64,000 bases of DNA. Origin: Monodelphis domestica. Its lineage: Eukaryota; Chordata; Mammalia; Didelphimorphia; Didelphidae. Each line of letters begins with the position of its first letter. Positions within the stretch are counted from its first letter, which is position 1. The position numbers were made by a program, and so were the translations under genes. The notes under the pieces were generated by a model. The model saw only the letters and a list, made by a program, of their open reading frames with translations. It was not told where the DNA came from and ran no database searches. Shown piece after piece: positions 1-39,825 of this stretch. The DNA lies in contig NC_077228.1 in assembly GCF_027887165.1 (NCBI RefSeq), positions 209,906,502 through 209,970,501 on the forward strand, in the 5' to 3' direction.

Positions 1-1450
1 AAACAGCTATGTATGTGCAAACTACATGTATGTGCAGGTATGTGTTATTTATAGATAATAAACTGCAGATAATCTTTGAAGGAAGGCATTAGCATGAAGG
101 AGGATCAGAAAAGGCTTCTTGTAGGAGATGAGATTTTAGCTGAGACTTTGAAGTAAGCTATGAGGTAGAGATAAGGAAGGAAAGCATTCCAGAAATGAGG
201 GACAACTGGTGACAATGCATGGAGTCTGGAGATACCAGTGTGCTGTACAAAGGAGGTGGGGGATGGGAAGAGAATAAGCATCTATTTAGCATCTATATAG
301 CATTTATTGAGTTCCAATTACTATGCTAAGTGATTTTTATAAGTATTAACTCATTTGATCCTCATGACCGTCCTGTGAGGGAGGTTCTATTTGTTCCTAT
401 CCCTCTGTTACATTTGAGGAAACTTGAGACAAAGGCAAAAGTAACTTGCCCAAGGTCATGTAAGTAGTGAGTGCTTGAGGCCAGATTTGAATTTAGGTCT
501 TCTTGACTCCAGGCCTAACATTCTCTCTATTGTGCCACCTCTTGGTCAGTGTCTCTGGATCAAAGAGTGGGTGGAAGGAAATAAGGTATAGGAAAACTGA
601 AAAAGGTATAAAACAATCAGGTTATAACAGGCCAGACAGAGGATGCTATTACATTAGTTCAGCTATGAGGTGAGAAGAGCCTGTGCCAAAGTGGTGGCAA
701 CATCAAAGGAGAGAAGAGGACATCTCCAAAAGAAATTATGAAGGAAAATTCAACAGGACTAACAGAATGAGGAGTCAAGGATGATACTGACATTGTGGGC
801 CTGAATGACTGGAAAGATGGTGATTTTACTCACACTAGTGGGAAAGTTTGGACATGATTGAAATGACTGAAGAACAATAAAGAAGGAAAGTTAAGAAGAG
901 GGCAACAGTTAAGAGGCACTTGGAGATGTGAGATGATAGGCCAAGATAGGGTAGAGCTGGACAAATAGGTCTGAAACTCACATGCATAGAGATGATAGTT
1001 GAATCAGTGGGAGCTAGTGAAATCAGTAAGTGAAATAGTAAACAAGGAGAAGAGAAGAGAGCCCAGGACAGAGCCTTGGAGGATTTCAGCTATTGCTGAG
1101 TGTGATATGGATGAAGATCAAGCAGAAAAGACAGAGAAGGAATTGGCTAGGATGAGAACCAGGAGAAAGCAGTGTCATAAAGTCCTAGAGAAGACAGTAT
1201 GTGGGAAAAGATGGTGATCACCAACATGAGAAGCTGCAGAGAGGTCAGATGGGAGGAGGACTGAGAAGATCTTTAGATTTGGCAATTAAGAAAGTTGAAT
1301 GATTAGTTGTAGTCAGATTGCAGAGAGTTAAAAAGGGAATGGGAGTAGTGGAGGTCAAGATACCAATTATAGATAACATTCTTAAGGACTTTAGCCACCA
1401 AAGAGGAGAGATTTAGGATAGCTAACAAAGGATGAGGTTAGACATGAGCA
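1..1450 (-). mobile_element. L2 LINE, antisense, with a MIR inserted
   Basis: Reverse-oriented L2 body, recognised by strings such as CCCAGGACAGAGCCTTGGAG, GATATGGATGAAGATC and GCTGCAGAGAGGTC. A MIR lies at 285-545. The 72-codon open frame at 999-1217 is antisense L2 and not a gene. Confidence 0.8.
285..545 (-). mobile_element. MIR SINE, antisense
   Basis: Reads from AGCATTTATTGAGTTCC through TTAACTCATTTGATCCTCAT and CTTGCCCAAGGTCA to the tRNA-related end, in reverse orientation, inside the L2. Confidence 0.8.
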
Positions 1451-1467
1451 GTTTTGCTAGTCTACAA

Positions 1468-1600
1468 GGGACATCTAGGTAGCTCAGTGGATAGAGAGCC
1501 ACACCTAGAAACAGGAGGGTTCAAATATAGCCTCAGACACTTCCTGGCTGAGCGACCCTGGGCAAATGACTTAACCAAAATTGCTTAGCTCTTACTAAGA
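1468..1600 (+). mobile_element. Marsupial tRNA-type SINE, 3'-truncated
   Basis: TAGGTAGCTCAGTGGATAGA head, CTTCCTGGCTGAGCGACC middle and a short tail; SINE1_MD/WSINE1 type. Confidence 0.85.
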
Positions 1601-1609
1601 CAGCCAGTA

Positions 1610-2290
1610 GTAAGAGATAGAAGATTAATGAGAAAATAGGGATGATAAAGAGGGGTAAAGAAGAGTGAAGAATTTGGGATAACTAAGGTTATAAACCTGG
1701 GAAATAGAAAGGGGGTGACTTCAATGGAAATGTGAATGCTTAGCATTGGAGGTTGGTTTGGGTAAAGATTAATATGTTTATCTTTCGACACAGTGAGTTT
1801 CTGGGACACCCAGTTTGAAAAGTTCATTAGATAATTGGTAATGTAGGACTGATGCCAAGAGAGCAGACTAGATATACAGATCTGGGAATCAGCTACCTGT
1901 AGATGATAATTAAACCCATGAAGTTGATATGGTCAACATGAGAGATTGTACAGAGAGAAGAGGGCCCAGAACAGATCTATGGAGAGTTTATGGTTAGGAG
2001 ATATGATATGAATGATGATCTAAAGCAAAACCAAACTGAAGTAACAGAGACTTGAGGAGGAGTGGTTAAAGCCCGGAGAAAACAGTGTCATAAAAATCCA
2101 AAGAGGAAAGAATGTCCTGGAGAAGAGGAGTGATCAACAGTTTTAAGTGCAGTAGATAGGTTGAGAAGGATGAGAACTGAGAAAAGAGCATCAGATTTGA
2201 CAGTAAGAAAAAAAAGCTTTGGAATAGAACTTATGAGGAGTGAGATAGGGAATCAGTTAGCCCAGTTTGAAAGGACTTCTTTGCTGAAAT
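1610..2290 (-). mobile_element. L2 LINE, second antisense copy
   Basis: Repeats the same L2 segment as the first copy (ATACAGATCTGGGAATCAGC; AGAAGAGGGCCCAGAACAG), so it is an independent insertion. Confidence 0.75.
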
Positions 2291-2320
2291 GAATGCCCAG
2301 TTGAAGCTGGATAAAATGAC

Positions 2321-2511
2321 TTTTTTTTAAAACCCATACCTGCTATCTTAGAATCAATACTATGAATTGGTTCCAAGGCAGAAGAGAGGTAACAGTCTAA
2401 ATGATTTGCCCAGGGTCACACAGCTAGGAAGTGTCTGAGTTCAGGTTGGAGCTAAGGACCTCCCAATCTCCAGACCTGACTCTCCATCCATTAGCCACCT
2501 ACCTGTCCTTA
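2321..2511 (-). mobile_element. Marsupial tRNA-type SINE, antisense
   Basis: Starts with the poly-T side and runs to the head. Flanked by near-identical direct repeats (ATAAAATGACTTTTT and ATAATATGACTTTTT). Confidence 0.88.
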
Positions 2512-2522
2512 ATAATATGACT

Positions 2523-3139
2523 TTTTTATGAAACTATTCAAGTTCAGCTGTGATATTTCTGGTTCCATTCAGCAGAAGGTTATTAGGACAAAAGGAATCA
2601 GATGAGAGGTGTAATCCAGAACTGAAGTTTGATAAGGGATAAGTAAAACTGGACAAGGGAAAAGGAATTCTTTGTCAGTGTAAGTAGCCAAACCCTCTTA
2701 TTCTGTCAATGAAATTCATTTTGAATTTAGGGTGGGCACCATTTTAATGTTTTTATTCTGGTTTGGGAGTTTTAGAAAATATTATCTAGGTTTGGTTATC
2801 AATTATAATTTATTCACTAGAGTTTGTTTTGCCATATGATCCAGGCTCTTATTTATGCCATCTTTATTGATTGATATTCTTGCTAGAATAGGGCTTCTGC
2901 TGAGATTCCAAAAATTATATTGGGGGAAGCCATGGCAATACTGAGGAAATCTGGGACTGGTTTAGAGGAGATTTGTGCTAAAGTTTTTTTTAGTCAATGG
3001 AGCCATTGTAGTTCTTGCAACTTCTGGTATATGATCCTTTTTCAGAAGTTGGAAACTCTGGACTTGCTCCATTGAGAAAATATTAAGGACATGTCCTTTA
3101 CCTCTCACCTCTAGACTTTTATCAAAAACTGTTATCAAA
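2523..3139. other. Intron, nothing assigned
   Basis: AT-rich MAP3K3 intron sequence; I recognise no gene, RNA or repeat family here. Confidence 0.5.
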
Positions 3140-3945
3140 AAAACTTATACCAAATAAGGTCAAAATGGGAATATGATTTAGACATAAAGGGTGATATCCT
3201 AAGTAAATTAGAGGACTGTAGAATATCTTATTTCTCAGATCTATGGATATGGGAAGAATTTATGACAAAATAAAAAATAGCATTACAAGAAGTAAAATGG
3301 ATAACTTTGATTACATTAAATTAAGAAGTTTTTGCATGAACAAATCCAAGCAGCCAAATTTATAAGGAAAGCAGAAAACTGGAGAAAAGTTTTTAATATC
3401 AAGTTTCTCTGATAAAGGCCTCATTTCTCAAATATATAGAGAATTCATTCAAATCTATAAGAAAATGAGTCATTCTCTAGTTGAAAAAATGGTCCAAGGA
3501 TATGAATGGGCAGCTTTTGGAAGAAGAAATCAAAGTAAACAATAGTATTATATTAAAAAAATGTTCTATATCACTATTGATTATAGAGATCCTAATTAAG
3601 ACAACTCTGAGGAATTACCTCACACTTATCAGATGGGCTAATATGATAGAAAAGGGAAATGACAGATGTTGGAGGGGATATAGAAAAATTGGGACACTAA
3701 TGCATTGTTGGTGGCATTATAAATTGAGCTAAGTATTCTTGAGAGATATTTGGTGGAACGATGCCCAAAGAGATATAAAACCATGCATACCCTTTAACCC
3801 ATCAATAGCACTCCTAGGTCTATATTTCAAACACATTAAAAAAGGGTGGGAGAGAGACCTACTTGTACAAAAATATTTAAAGTATCTCTTTGTGGTGGCA
3901 AAGAATTAAAAATTGAGTGGATGCCTATTAATTCAGGAATAAGAA
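3140..3945 (+). mobile_element. L1 fragment, 3' part of ORF2
   Basis: Plus-strand L1 ORF2 end: ATGGATAACTTTGATTACAT, AACAATAG..., ACAGATGTTGGAGGGGATAT, GTGGCAAAGAATTAAAAATTG. Truncated at both ends and abutting the next L1. Confidence 0.8.
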
Positions 3946-4496
3946 AAGGAGATTATAAGGATTCCCTTTCCTAGCACTGGGTACAAGACTGTTGCATTAC
4001 CCATATGCAGATCCAGGTTGCATTCCCAGAATGAGGAAGAGTACAAAGAACCATTCAGCTGCAGGGGAGTAGGGACCTTCATCACAGTTCCAGGGGGAAA
4101 AGATCTGCATTCAAAGACCAGTGCCACAGGCCAGGAAAGGCCTATTCTCCTAAGAACAAACCACTGTGGCAGAACTAAAAACTTATAGATCCCCAGGATT
4201 AGCTATGAAAGCACCTGCACAAAGCTTGGGACAATGCCTCCTCCACTGAAAGAAAAAAGCCCAATTTTAACAGTTTTTAAGTTAAAAGTCAAGAAGTAAA
4301 AATATGACCATAGAAAAGTTCCCTGATGACAGAGAAGATCAAAACATAAACTCAGAAGAAAATAGAAAAGTCAAAACGGCTACATCCAACACCTCAAAGA
4401 GAAATGTGAATTGATCTCAGGCCCAAAAAGAATTCCTAGAAGAGATCAAAAAGGATCAAAGACGGAAGGTAAGGGTTAAAAAAAAAAAGTAGAATT

Positions 4497-4650
4497 GGGG
4501 GGCAACTAGGTAGCACAGGGAGCCAGACCTGAAGTCAGGAGGAGCTATGTTCAAATCTAATCTTAGATACTTCCTAGCTATGTGACTTTAGGCCTTGCCA
4601 CTCTTCTGCTCCTTAGTATCAATTCTAAGATAAGGATTTAAAACAGGTAA
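4497..4650 (+). mobile_element. Marsupial tRNA-type SINE inside L1 ORF1
   Basis: Head GGGGCAACTAGGTAGCACAG and shortened tail. A separate SINE tail scrap (GACGGAAGGTAAGGGTTAAA) sits just before it at 4461-4488. Confidence 0.8.
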
Positions 4651-4666
4651 AACAGAAGATAAATTT

Positions 4667-4745
4667 AAGGAAGGAAGGAAGGAAGGAAGGAAGGAAGGAA
4701 GGAAGGAAGGAAGGAAGGAAGGAAGGAAGGAAGGAAGGAAGGAAG
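4667..4745 (+). repeat. (GGAA)n microsatellite
   Basis: About 19 uninterrupted AAGG/GGAA units, probably grown from the A-rich tail of the adjacent SINE. Explains the repeated FLPS peptide on the minus strand, which is not a gene. Confidence 0.97.
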
Positions 4746-5549
4746 AATTGGCCAAATAGAAAAGGAAGTACAAAAATTCATAGAAGAAAACAATATTATG
4801 GAATCCAGTGACTTATGAGACATCCAAGAAACAATAAAACAAAATCAGATGAAAAAAATAGAAGAAGATGTGAAATATCTTACTGGGAAAACAACCAACC
4901 TAGTAAAGAGATCCATGAGAAATAATCTAAGTATTGGACAACCTGAAAGCCATGAACAACAACAACAACAAAAAAGCCTTGACATTCTTTTTTAAGAAGT
5001 TATCAAGGAAAACTGCCTTAATAGTCTAGAAGCAGAAGGTAAAATAGAAATGGAAAGAATTCAATGATCATCTTCTGAAAGAGATCCCCAAACGAAAACT
5101 TCCAAGAATATCATAGCCAAATTCCAGAGCTTTCAAGGTGAAAAATGTGCAGACTGCCAGAAAGAAATAATTCAGATATTTTAGAGCCCCAGTCAAAATA
5201 ACACAAGCCTTAGTAGCTTTTACTTTAATGGATTGAAGGGCTTAGAATATATTTCAGAGGGTAAAGGAGCTACAATTACAATTGAGAAACACCTACCCAA
5301 CAAAACTGAGTATAATCTTTCAGAGGAAAAACTAAATATCTAATGATAAAGAGAACATTCAAACATTCCTGGTGAAAAGCCCAGAACTGAATAGAAATTT
5401 TGACTTTCACGTTTATGTAAGATTCAAGAGAAACCTACTAAGGTAAGCAATAAAGAGAAATTATAAGAGATTCAATAAGATTAAACTATTTACATTTCTG
5501 TATGGGAAGAAAATACTTGTAATTCCAAAGAACTTGATCATTATTAGGA

Positions 5550-5606
5550 TAGTTAGAAGGAGCATACATAGAGCATACATAGAGAAGGAGCATACATAGA
5601 GAGCAT
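5550..5606 (+). repeat. Short tandem duplication in the L1 linker
   Basis: The unit AGGAGCATACATAGAG recurs imperfectly about three times. Confidence 0.7.
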
Positions 5607-5752
5607 GGATGTGAGTTGGATAGGAAGATTTAAAAAAAAAAGGCGAGAGAGGAATGCACTGGAAGAAGGGGGAAGAGAGAGATATAACGAAGTAAATTAT
5701 CTGACATAAAAGAGGTGCAGTAGAGCTTTTACATTGAAGGGTGTGTGAAAGG

Positions 5753-6057
5753 AACCCTCCTCCCAGGATCATGCTTTAGGGTCTGACCTGCTTTCCTGTG
5801 CTCCAGTATGGGAAGAGTGACTTAGGCACTTTGACCCAGAAAGAATCATGTTAGGATCTAGGGTTAAAGGAGAAAATATAAAACAGGGGTCCAGGAAGTG
5901 GGCTCTCTATTCCCTTAAATGTAGCAGTGAAAGGAAGGTGTAGGAGAGAGAGCCATGTGGAAAAGCACCCACGTGGCTAGTTAAAAATAGGCTTTTTTCT
6001 CTGTCTGCCTTCTTTTACTCATGTAAATATTAATAAACTCTAGAAGGGGAAGTGCTT
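5753..6057 (+). mobile_element. Solo-LTR-like fossil in the L1 linker
   Basis: L1 linker sequence is interrupted here and resumes at CTTACTCATTGGAATTAACT. The insert ends with an LTR-like AATAAA (6032-6037) after a pyrimidine-rich stretch. Family not recognised; endogenous retrovirus kin is inferred. No internal genes. Confidence 0.45.
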
Positions 6058-7111
6058 AAACCTTACTCATTGGAATTAACTCAAAGAGGAAATAACCTTA
6101 GTATTCAATTGGGTATAGAAATCTAACTTACCCTATAGAAAAGTAGGAGTGAAAACAAGTTTAAGGAAAGGAGCTGATAGAACGGTAGACATATTGGGGA
6201 GATAGTGGATTAGAAGCAAAATACTTTTGAGGATGAACAGAGTGAAAGTAGATAGTAGGATAAACAGAGGAAAAAAGATGGAGGAAAATACACAATAATC
6301 ATAAATAAAAAGTTTGATGACAAGTTTCTATTGTCATGAAAAAAAAAGCTCTACATCACCATTGAATATAGAAATGCAAATCAAACAACTCTGAGATATT
6401 CATCACATCTATCAGATTGGATAGTATGACAGAAAAAAAAGTGACAAATGTTGGAGGGGATGTGGGAAAATTAGATAGTAATGCATTCATTTATGGTGGA
6501 GTCGTGAACTTATCCAACCATTCTGGAGAGCAATTTGGAACTATGCCCAAAGAGCTTTAAAAACCTTTGATCCCAGAATACTACCAGGTCCATATCTCAT
6601 ACAGATTTTTTTTTTAAGAAAAGGAGGGAAAAGACCTATATGTACACAAATATTTATAGTAGTTCTTTTTGTGGTGACAAGGAATTAGTAATTAAAGGTA
6701 ATGCTCATCAGCTGGGGATGGCTGAACAAGTTGTGATATATAGTTGTAATGGAATACCATTGTCCTAAAAGAAATGATGACCAGGAGAATTTCAGAAAAA
6801 ACTCAAAAGACCTACATGAATGATGAAGAGTAAACAGAAACAGGAGGACATATACACAACAATAGCAGTAATATACTATGAACAACTTGACAGCTGTTCT
6901 CAGAATATAATGATCCAAGGCAATTCCAAAGAGCTTATTATGAAAAATATCCACCTCTAGAGAAAAAACTGAAGGAATCTGAATTCACATTGAAATACTT
7001 AAAAAAAAAACTTATTTTTCATGGGTTTTGGGGGAAGGGTCTTTTTTGTTTGTGTTTTCTTTCACAATGTGGCTAATATGGAAATAGGTTTTACATGACT
7101 GTACATATATA

Positions 7112-7548
7112 CCGTGATCCCTCACCTATTGAGGGAGTTATGTTCCAGAGACTCCCACTATAGGTAAAAATCCATGAAGTAGTAGTGTTCTATTTATTTT
7201 ATTATTTTTATAGATTTTTAGGTCTTTAAAAATCCTTTTCACTCTCCTATAAATCTTTTTCACATTCTTTTTAACCTTTCCCATACTCTTATAAACACTG
7301 AGCCAATCAGTGCCTAGGATACAGAACACAGCACTGTGGTTGGTTGCCTTTCATTCCATCAGCTAATAGTGTGCTGCGAACAATCTCACATTGGCAGACT
7401 TGTACAAGTGATAGTGATATACTTTATTTCCATTGTGCACAGTATGGTATTCATCCACAAAATCTCACGATATAGCAAAAACTCTGCGATGCAGAACTAT
7501 ATTTAAAAAAACAACATAAGTAAATTGCAATATAGCAAGGGATATCTG
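7112..7548. mobile_element. Tc1/mariner-type (Tigger-like) non-autonomous transposon
   Basis: About 437 bp bounded by imperfect inverted ends (CCGTGATCCCTCACCTATTG, and CAGATATCCCTTGCTATATT read on the other strand) and by TA on both sides. Removing it rejoins the L1 3'UTR. No transposase frame is visible. Confidence 0.7.
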
Positions 7549-7664
7549 TAATCTATATTAAGTTGCCTGCCTTTTCAAGGAGAGGGGAAAGGAGAAAGGG
7601 AGAGAATTTGGAATTCAACATTTTAAAAAAGGAAGGTTAAAATTGTCCATGTAATTGGAAAAAA

Positions 7665-7681
7665 AAATATATATATATATA
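7665..7681. repeat. (AT)n at the L1 tail
   Basis: Short run of alternating A and T after the L1 3' end. Confidence 0.8.
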
Positions 7682-7764
7682 AATTAAATATTATTAGCAG
7701 AAAATAAAATAGATCAGTAGAGAAATGGAAAAAAAAAAGTACTTATTATCTTTTTGTGCTACAG

Positions 7765-37089
<29,325 letters not shown>

Positions 37090-39319
37090 ACTCTTAACAT
37101 CCATGCTGATGTGGGACCATGGCTCCCTTGGGAAGGGGTCATGAGAGGGACTCGGTGAGGTCGCTGCTTCTCCCTGCCAGGTCCACATGCCCCAGAGCTG
37201 CAGTCCGTCCTTCCTTCTGTCCGTCTGTTACTCCCTTCCTCCTGGGCAGCTGCAGAGCCAGAAGGAGGTGGCTCTGTCCGCAGGCTCCTATCAGACTGGA
37301 AGGATCCGGGTGTCTTGTGCTCACAGAGAGGCGGGAATATCTGTATGGCCCTGGCCTTGGGAGCTCCTGGGGTTTCTTCCCCTGCCCTCCTCCTTCCCTC
37401 CAAGCTACGTTCACTTGCTCTGTGTTTGGCCCCAGAGTTCCCGGCAGTGCTGAGGACACACTGGCTTGGAAGGATGTGAATAGTGTTATTTTTATTCAGA
37501 GTGTTATCTTGTTTCCTCTCCCAGTGTCTGGAGACACCAGTGGACATTCCCCGAGCCCACTTGGGCTCCAACCAAGATCAGTGTGGGGATCCTGGGTGAA
37601 GTCCACTGTTCCTCCAGCCAGTGGGTGGTGGAGGCTGGTGCTGCCCCTGGCCCTGGGAGGGCTCTGTACCAGGTTTGCCAATCCCACCCCTTTACCAAAG
37701 ATGGACAAATGCTGTGCTGCCTTATTCAGGGAAAGGGGATGCCTACCTTGCCCTGTGATGCACACCTCTGCACCTCTTCCCCAGGGGTTCAAGAGAAGGA
37801 GCTACTGCAGGAGAAAAGAGGGGATGTGTAGGAAAGATGGCACAATTTTTATCAATGCAATCATTTCTGTTTTACAATGCTGGGTGGCTCCTCAAGTGTT
37901 ACACCATGTTTCCAGACTGGTGCCCACTCCTGTCTCCTCCCACCTGCCCCCAGGGCTGCTGTGGAGCAGATTCAGAGCTTAGGTTGGAAATTGGCAGGAA
38001 CCAAAAATATGTGCTGGCAGCCTCCTCCAAGAGACTCCATGCATTCCCTTTTCTGCTCAAAGGCAGGGAGTAGCTCAGTAGGGTCATATAGGGTCAGCTA
38101 ACTTGCCTTCCAAAAGCCCCCAAGGGGAGCTGGTCAGCAAATCTAGGAAGAATTTAGATCCAGGATGAAAATGGATAGTGGCCCCGATGGGAAAGAGCCA
38201 CCTCCGCCTGGTGTATGGCAGGGCCCAAGTGCCGCTGCCATCTGTGCCCAGGACCATTGGCACCCTGACAGACCCCAGCCATTTCCATGAAGTGACCCTT
38301 GGCTCCTGCTTCTTCCCTGGCCTTGATGGGGACGGGAGGGGTAACATCTCTGAGCAGCTTAAAGCAGCTGTAAATACCTCAGCCTGGGTCTTGTCCCTTC
38401 TCCCCTCCCTTCCAAATGTGCCTAATGCTAAAGCCCTTCCCTTGACACCCACATTCCTTAGAATTTGTCATTGAATCGAAAGGGGAAAAGTGCCAGGTGA
38501 CGGGGGCCTCTCTCCGGGGACAGACGGGGTGTCAGCAGCAGGCAGCTCAGTGCCCAGCCATGCCTGGCTCCCCACAGGCACCGTAACGACCCAAAGCCTT
38601 CGGTGTATGTTGACGATGCACTTTTATGAATGTAGTTTCTATCGCTCTTTTTAGCCTTTTCACATCATGTAATGTGAGGCCTTGTACTTGTTAATTTATA
38701 TCTCAGATCATATTTGATGGTTTTTATATATAGCGATTCTAGACTGTTACAGGTGACTGTTGCCTCAAGGGAGAGAAGAGAAACGAAAGCAGCTGGTTTT
38801 GCAGAGAAATTTGCTGGTGGTTTGTGCCAAATGGTGCCTGTGGGGCCGGGGCCTCTCTCTGTTTCCCTCCCTTGCTGTCCCTTGGGACTCCTGTCCTGAC
38901 CTCTGGGACTAGTAAGATCTACGATACCTCCTCCTCTGACCAACATCTCCGCCATCACCGCCGCTGCCACCTCTACCCCTGGTCTCTGTCCTCACTGGAG
39001 GCTTGGCCTGGGGACCCTCATTCTGACCAAAGCTACTTCCTGGTAGCTTGGCTTTTCCCTCCCCCACCCACCCCTCAGTCCATAAAGACTCTCCCACGAG
39101 GTGAATTCCCTGCTGTGAGCCCTCCTCCCACACCCTCCCCCCTTCCCTCCCAATCCTTCCCAGCCTATCCTTTTATCCAACACTCCTTGGGAGGAAACAG
39201 AACTCAGGCACTGGCATTGGTGAGACGATTCTGCATATTCCAGGTTCAGACTCTCTCTGGGGTTCTATACCAACCCCACAATAGCTACCTGACAGAAAAC
39301 TTTAAAAAATTTTGGTTTT

Positions 39320-39325
39320 AATAAA
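39320..39325 (+). terminator. Proximal AATAAA polyadenylation signal, MAP3K3
   Basis: AATAAA in TTTTAATAAACCC, followed 8-25 bases later by a C11 tract and an A7 run. It may mark a shorter 3'UTR form of about 2.25 kb. The downstream part lacks a clear GT-rich element. Confidence 0.4.
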
Positions 39326-39801
39326 CCCTGAACCCCCCCCCCCAAAAAAAATCCAAGACAACACTTGATATTTTGTGCCAAAAACTGTGGATATGCTAGC
39401 CCAACAGCCTCAGGATTGAGCTATTGCTTAATTTATTATTTTTTATTAAATTATCCAGACAAAAAACTGTGGGGGCACAGGACTTCCCTGAGCCCTGGGA
39501 GTATCAGGTGCCCTCTGCCCCTTAGCCCCAACCACTGTGGCTTCTGCCAAAGAGCTGGGGCAGCTTCATTGCAGGGTGCCACTGTTTTCTCATCATTCAA
39601 TCTAGCCTTCCTGCTCGGGACTGCCAGCAGAGGCCCAGGACTGAGGCTGGTTCTTGGTCACCCTCCTGTGCACACATTTGAGGAGGTGCCAAGTGTCTGA
39701 ATGTGGATTGTGCAGAAGAACTTGCAGCCATAGTTTATTTTGACTATATCCCGACTGAGGGCTTGCAGTGCAAAGCCAGGCCAGTGTAGCGCGTTACTTA
39801 C

Positions 39802-39807
39802 AATAAA
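39802..39807 (+). terminator. Distal AATAAA polyadenylation signal, MAP3K3
   Basis: AATAAA in TTACAATAAAAGGATC with a T-rich stretch (CTGTTACTCTGCTTTCTGGG) 25-45 bases downstream. It is the best candidate for the main MAP3K3 3' end. Confidence 0.6.
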
Positions 39808-39825
39808 AGGATCATTTATACAAGC

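Larger units (their letters stand above)
3950..7665 (+). mobile_element. L1 of half-L1 layout with four nested insertions
   Basis: Plus-strand L1: 5' region (3950-4250), ORF1 (about 4260-5460, e.g. TCTCAGGCCCAAAAAGAATT and ATAGCCAAATTCCAGAGCTT), inter-ORF linker (to 6335), then directly the 3' end of ORF2 and 3'UTR (6340-7108, 7551-7665). Nearly all of ORF2 is missing. It carries a SINE, a (GGAA)n array, an LTR fossil and a DNA transposon, and ends about 100 bp before a MAP3K3 exon. Confidence 0.75.
37090..39825 (+). other. MAP3K3: MAP3K3 3' untranslated region
   Basis: About 2.7 kb of GC-rich sequence after the stop, with no recognisable interspersed repeat although the introns are packed with them. 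That suggests constraint. An AT-rich conserved-looking patch lies near 38,600-38,760. Two AATAAA hexamers (39320 and 39802) offer alternative ends. The open frames seen here on both strands (up to 287 codons) look like by-products of low stop density in GC-rich sequence. Confidence 0.75.

Noticed and set aside
999-1217. 72-codon basic open frame
   Set aside because: Antisense L2 sequence.
4588-4773. Minus-strand frame with (FLPS)n repeats
   Set aside because: Translation of the (GGAA)n microsatellite.
37119-37982. 287-codon open frame (+) after the MAP3K3 stop
   Set aside because: Lies in the 3'UTR, no domain, low stop density from high G+C.
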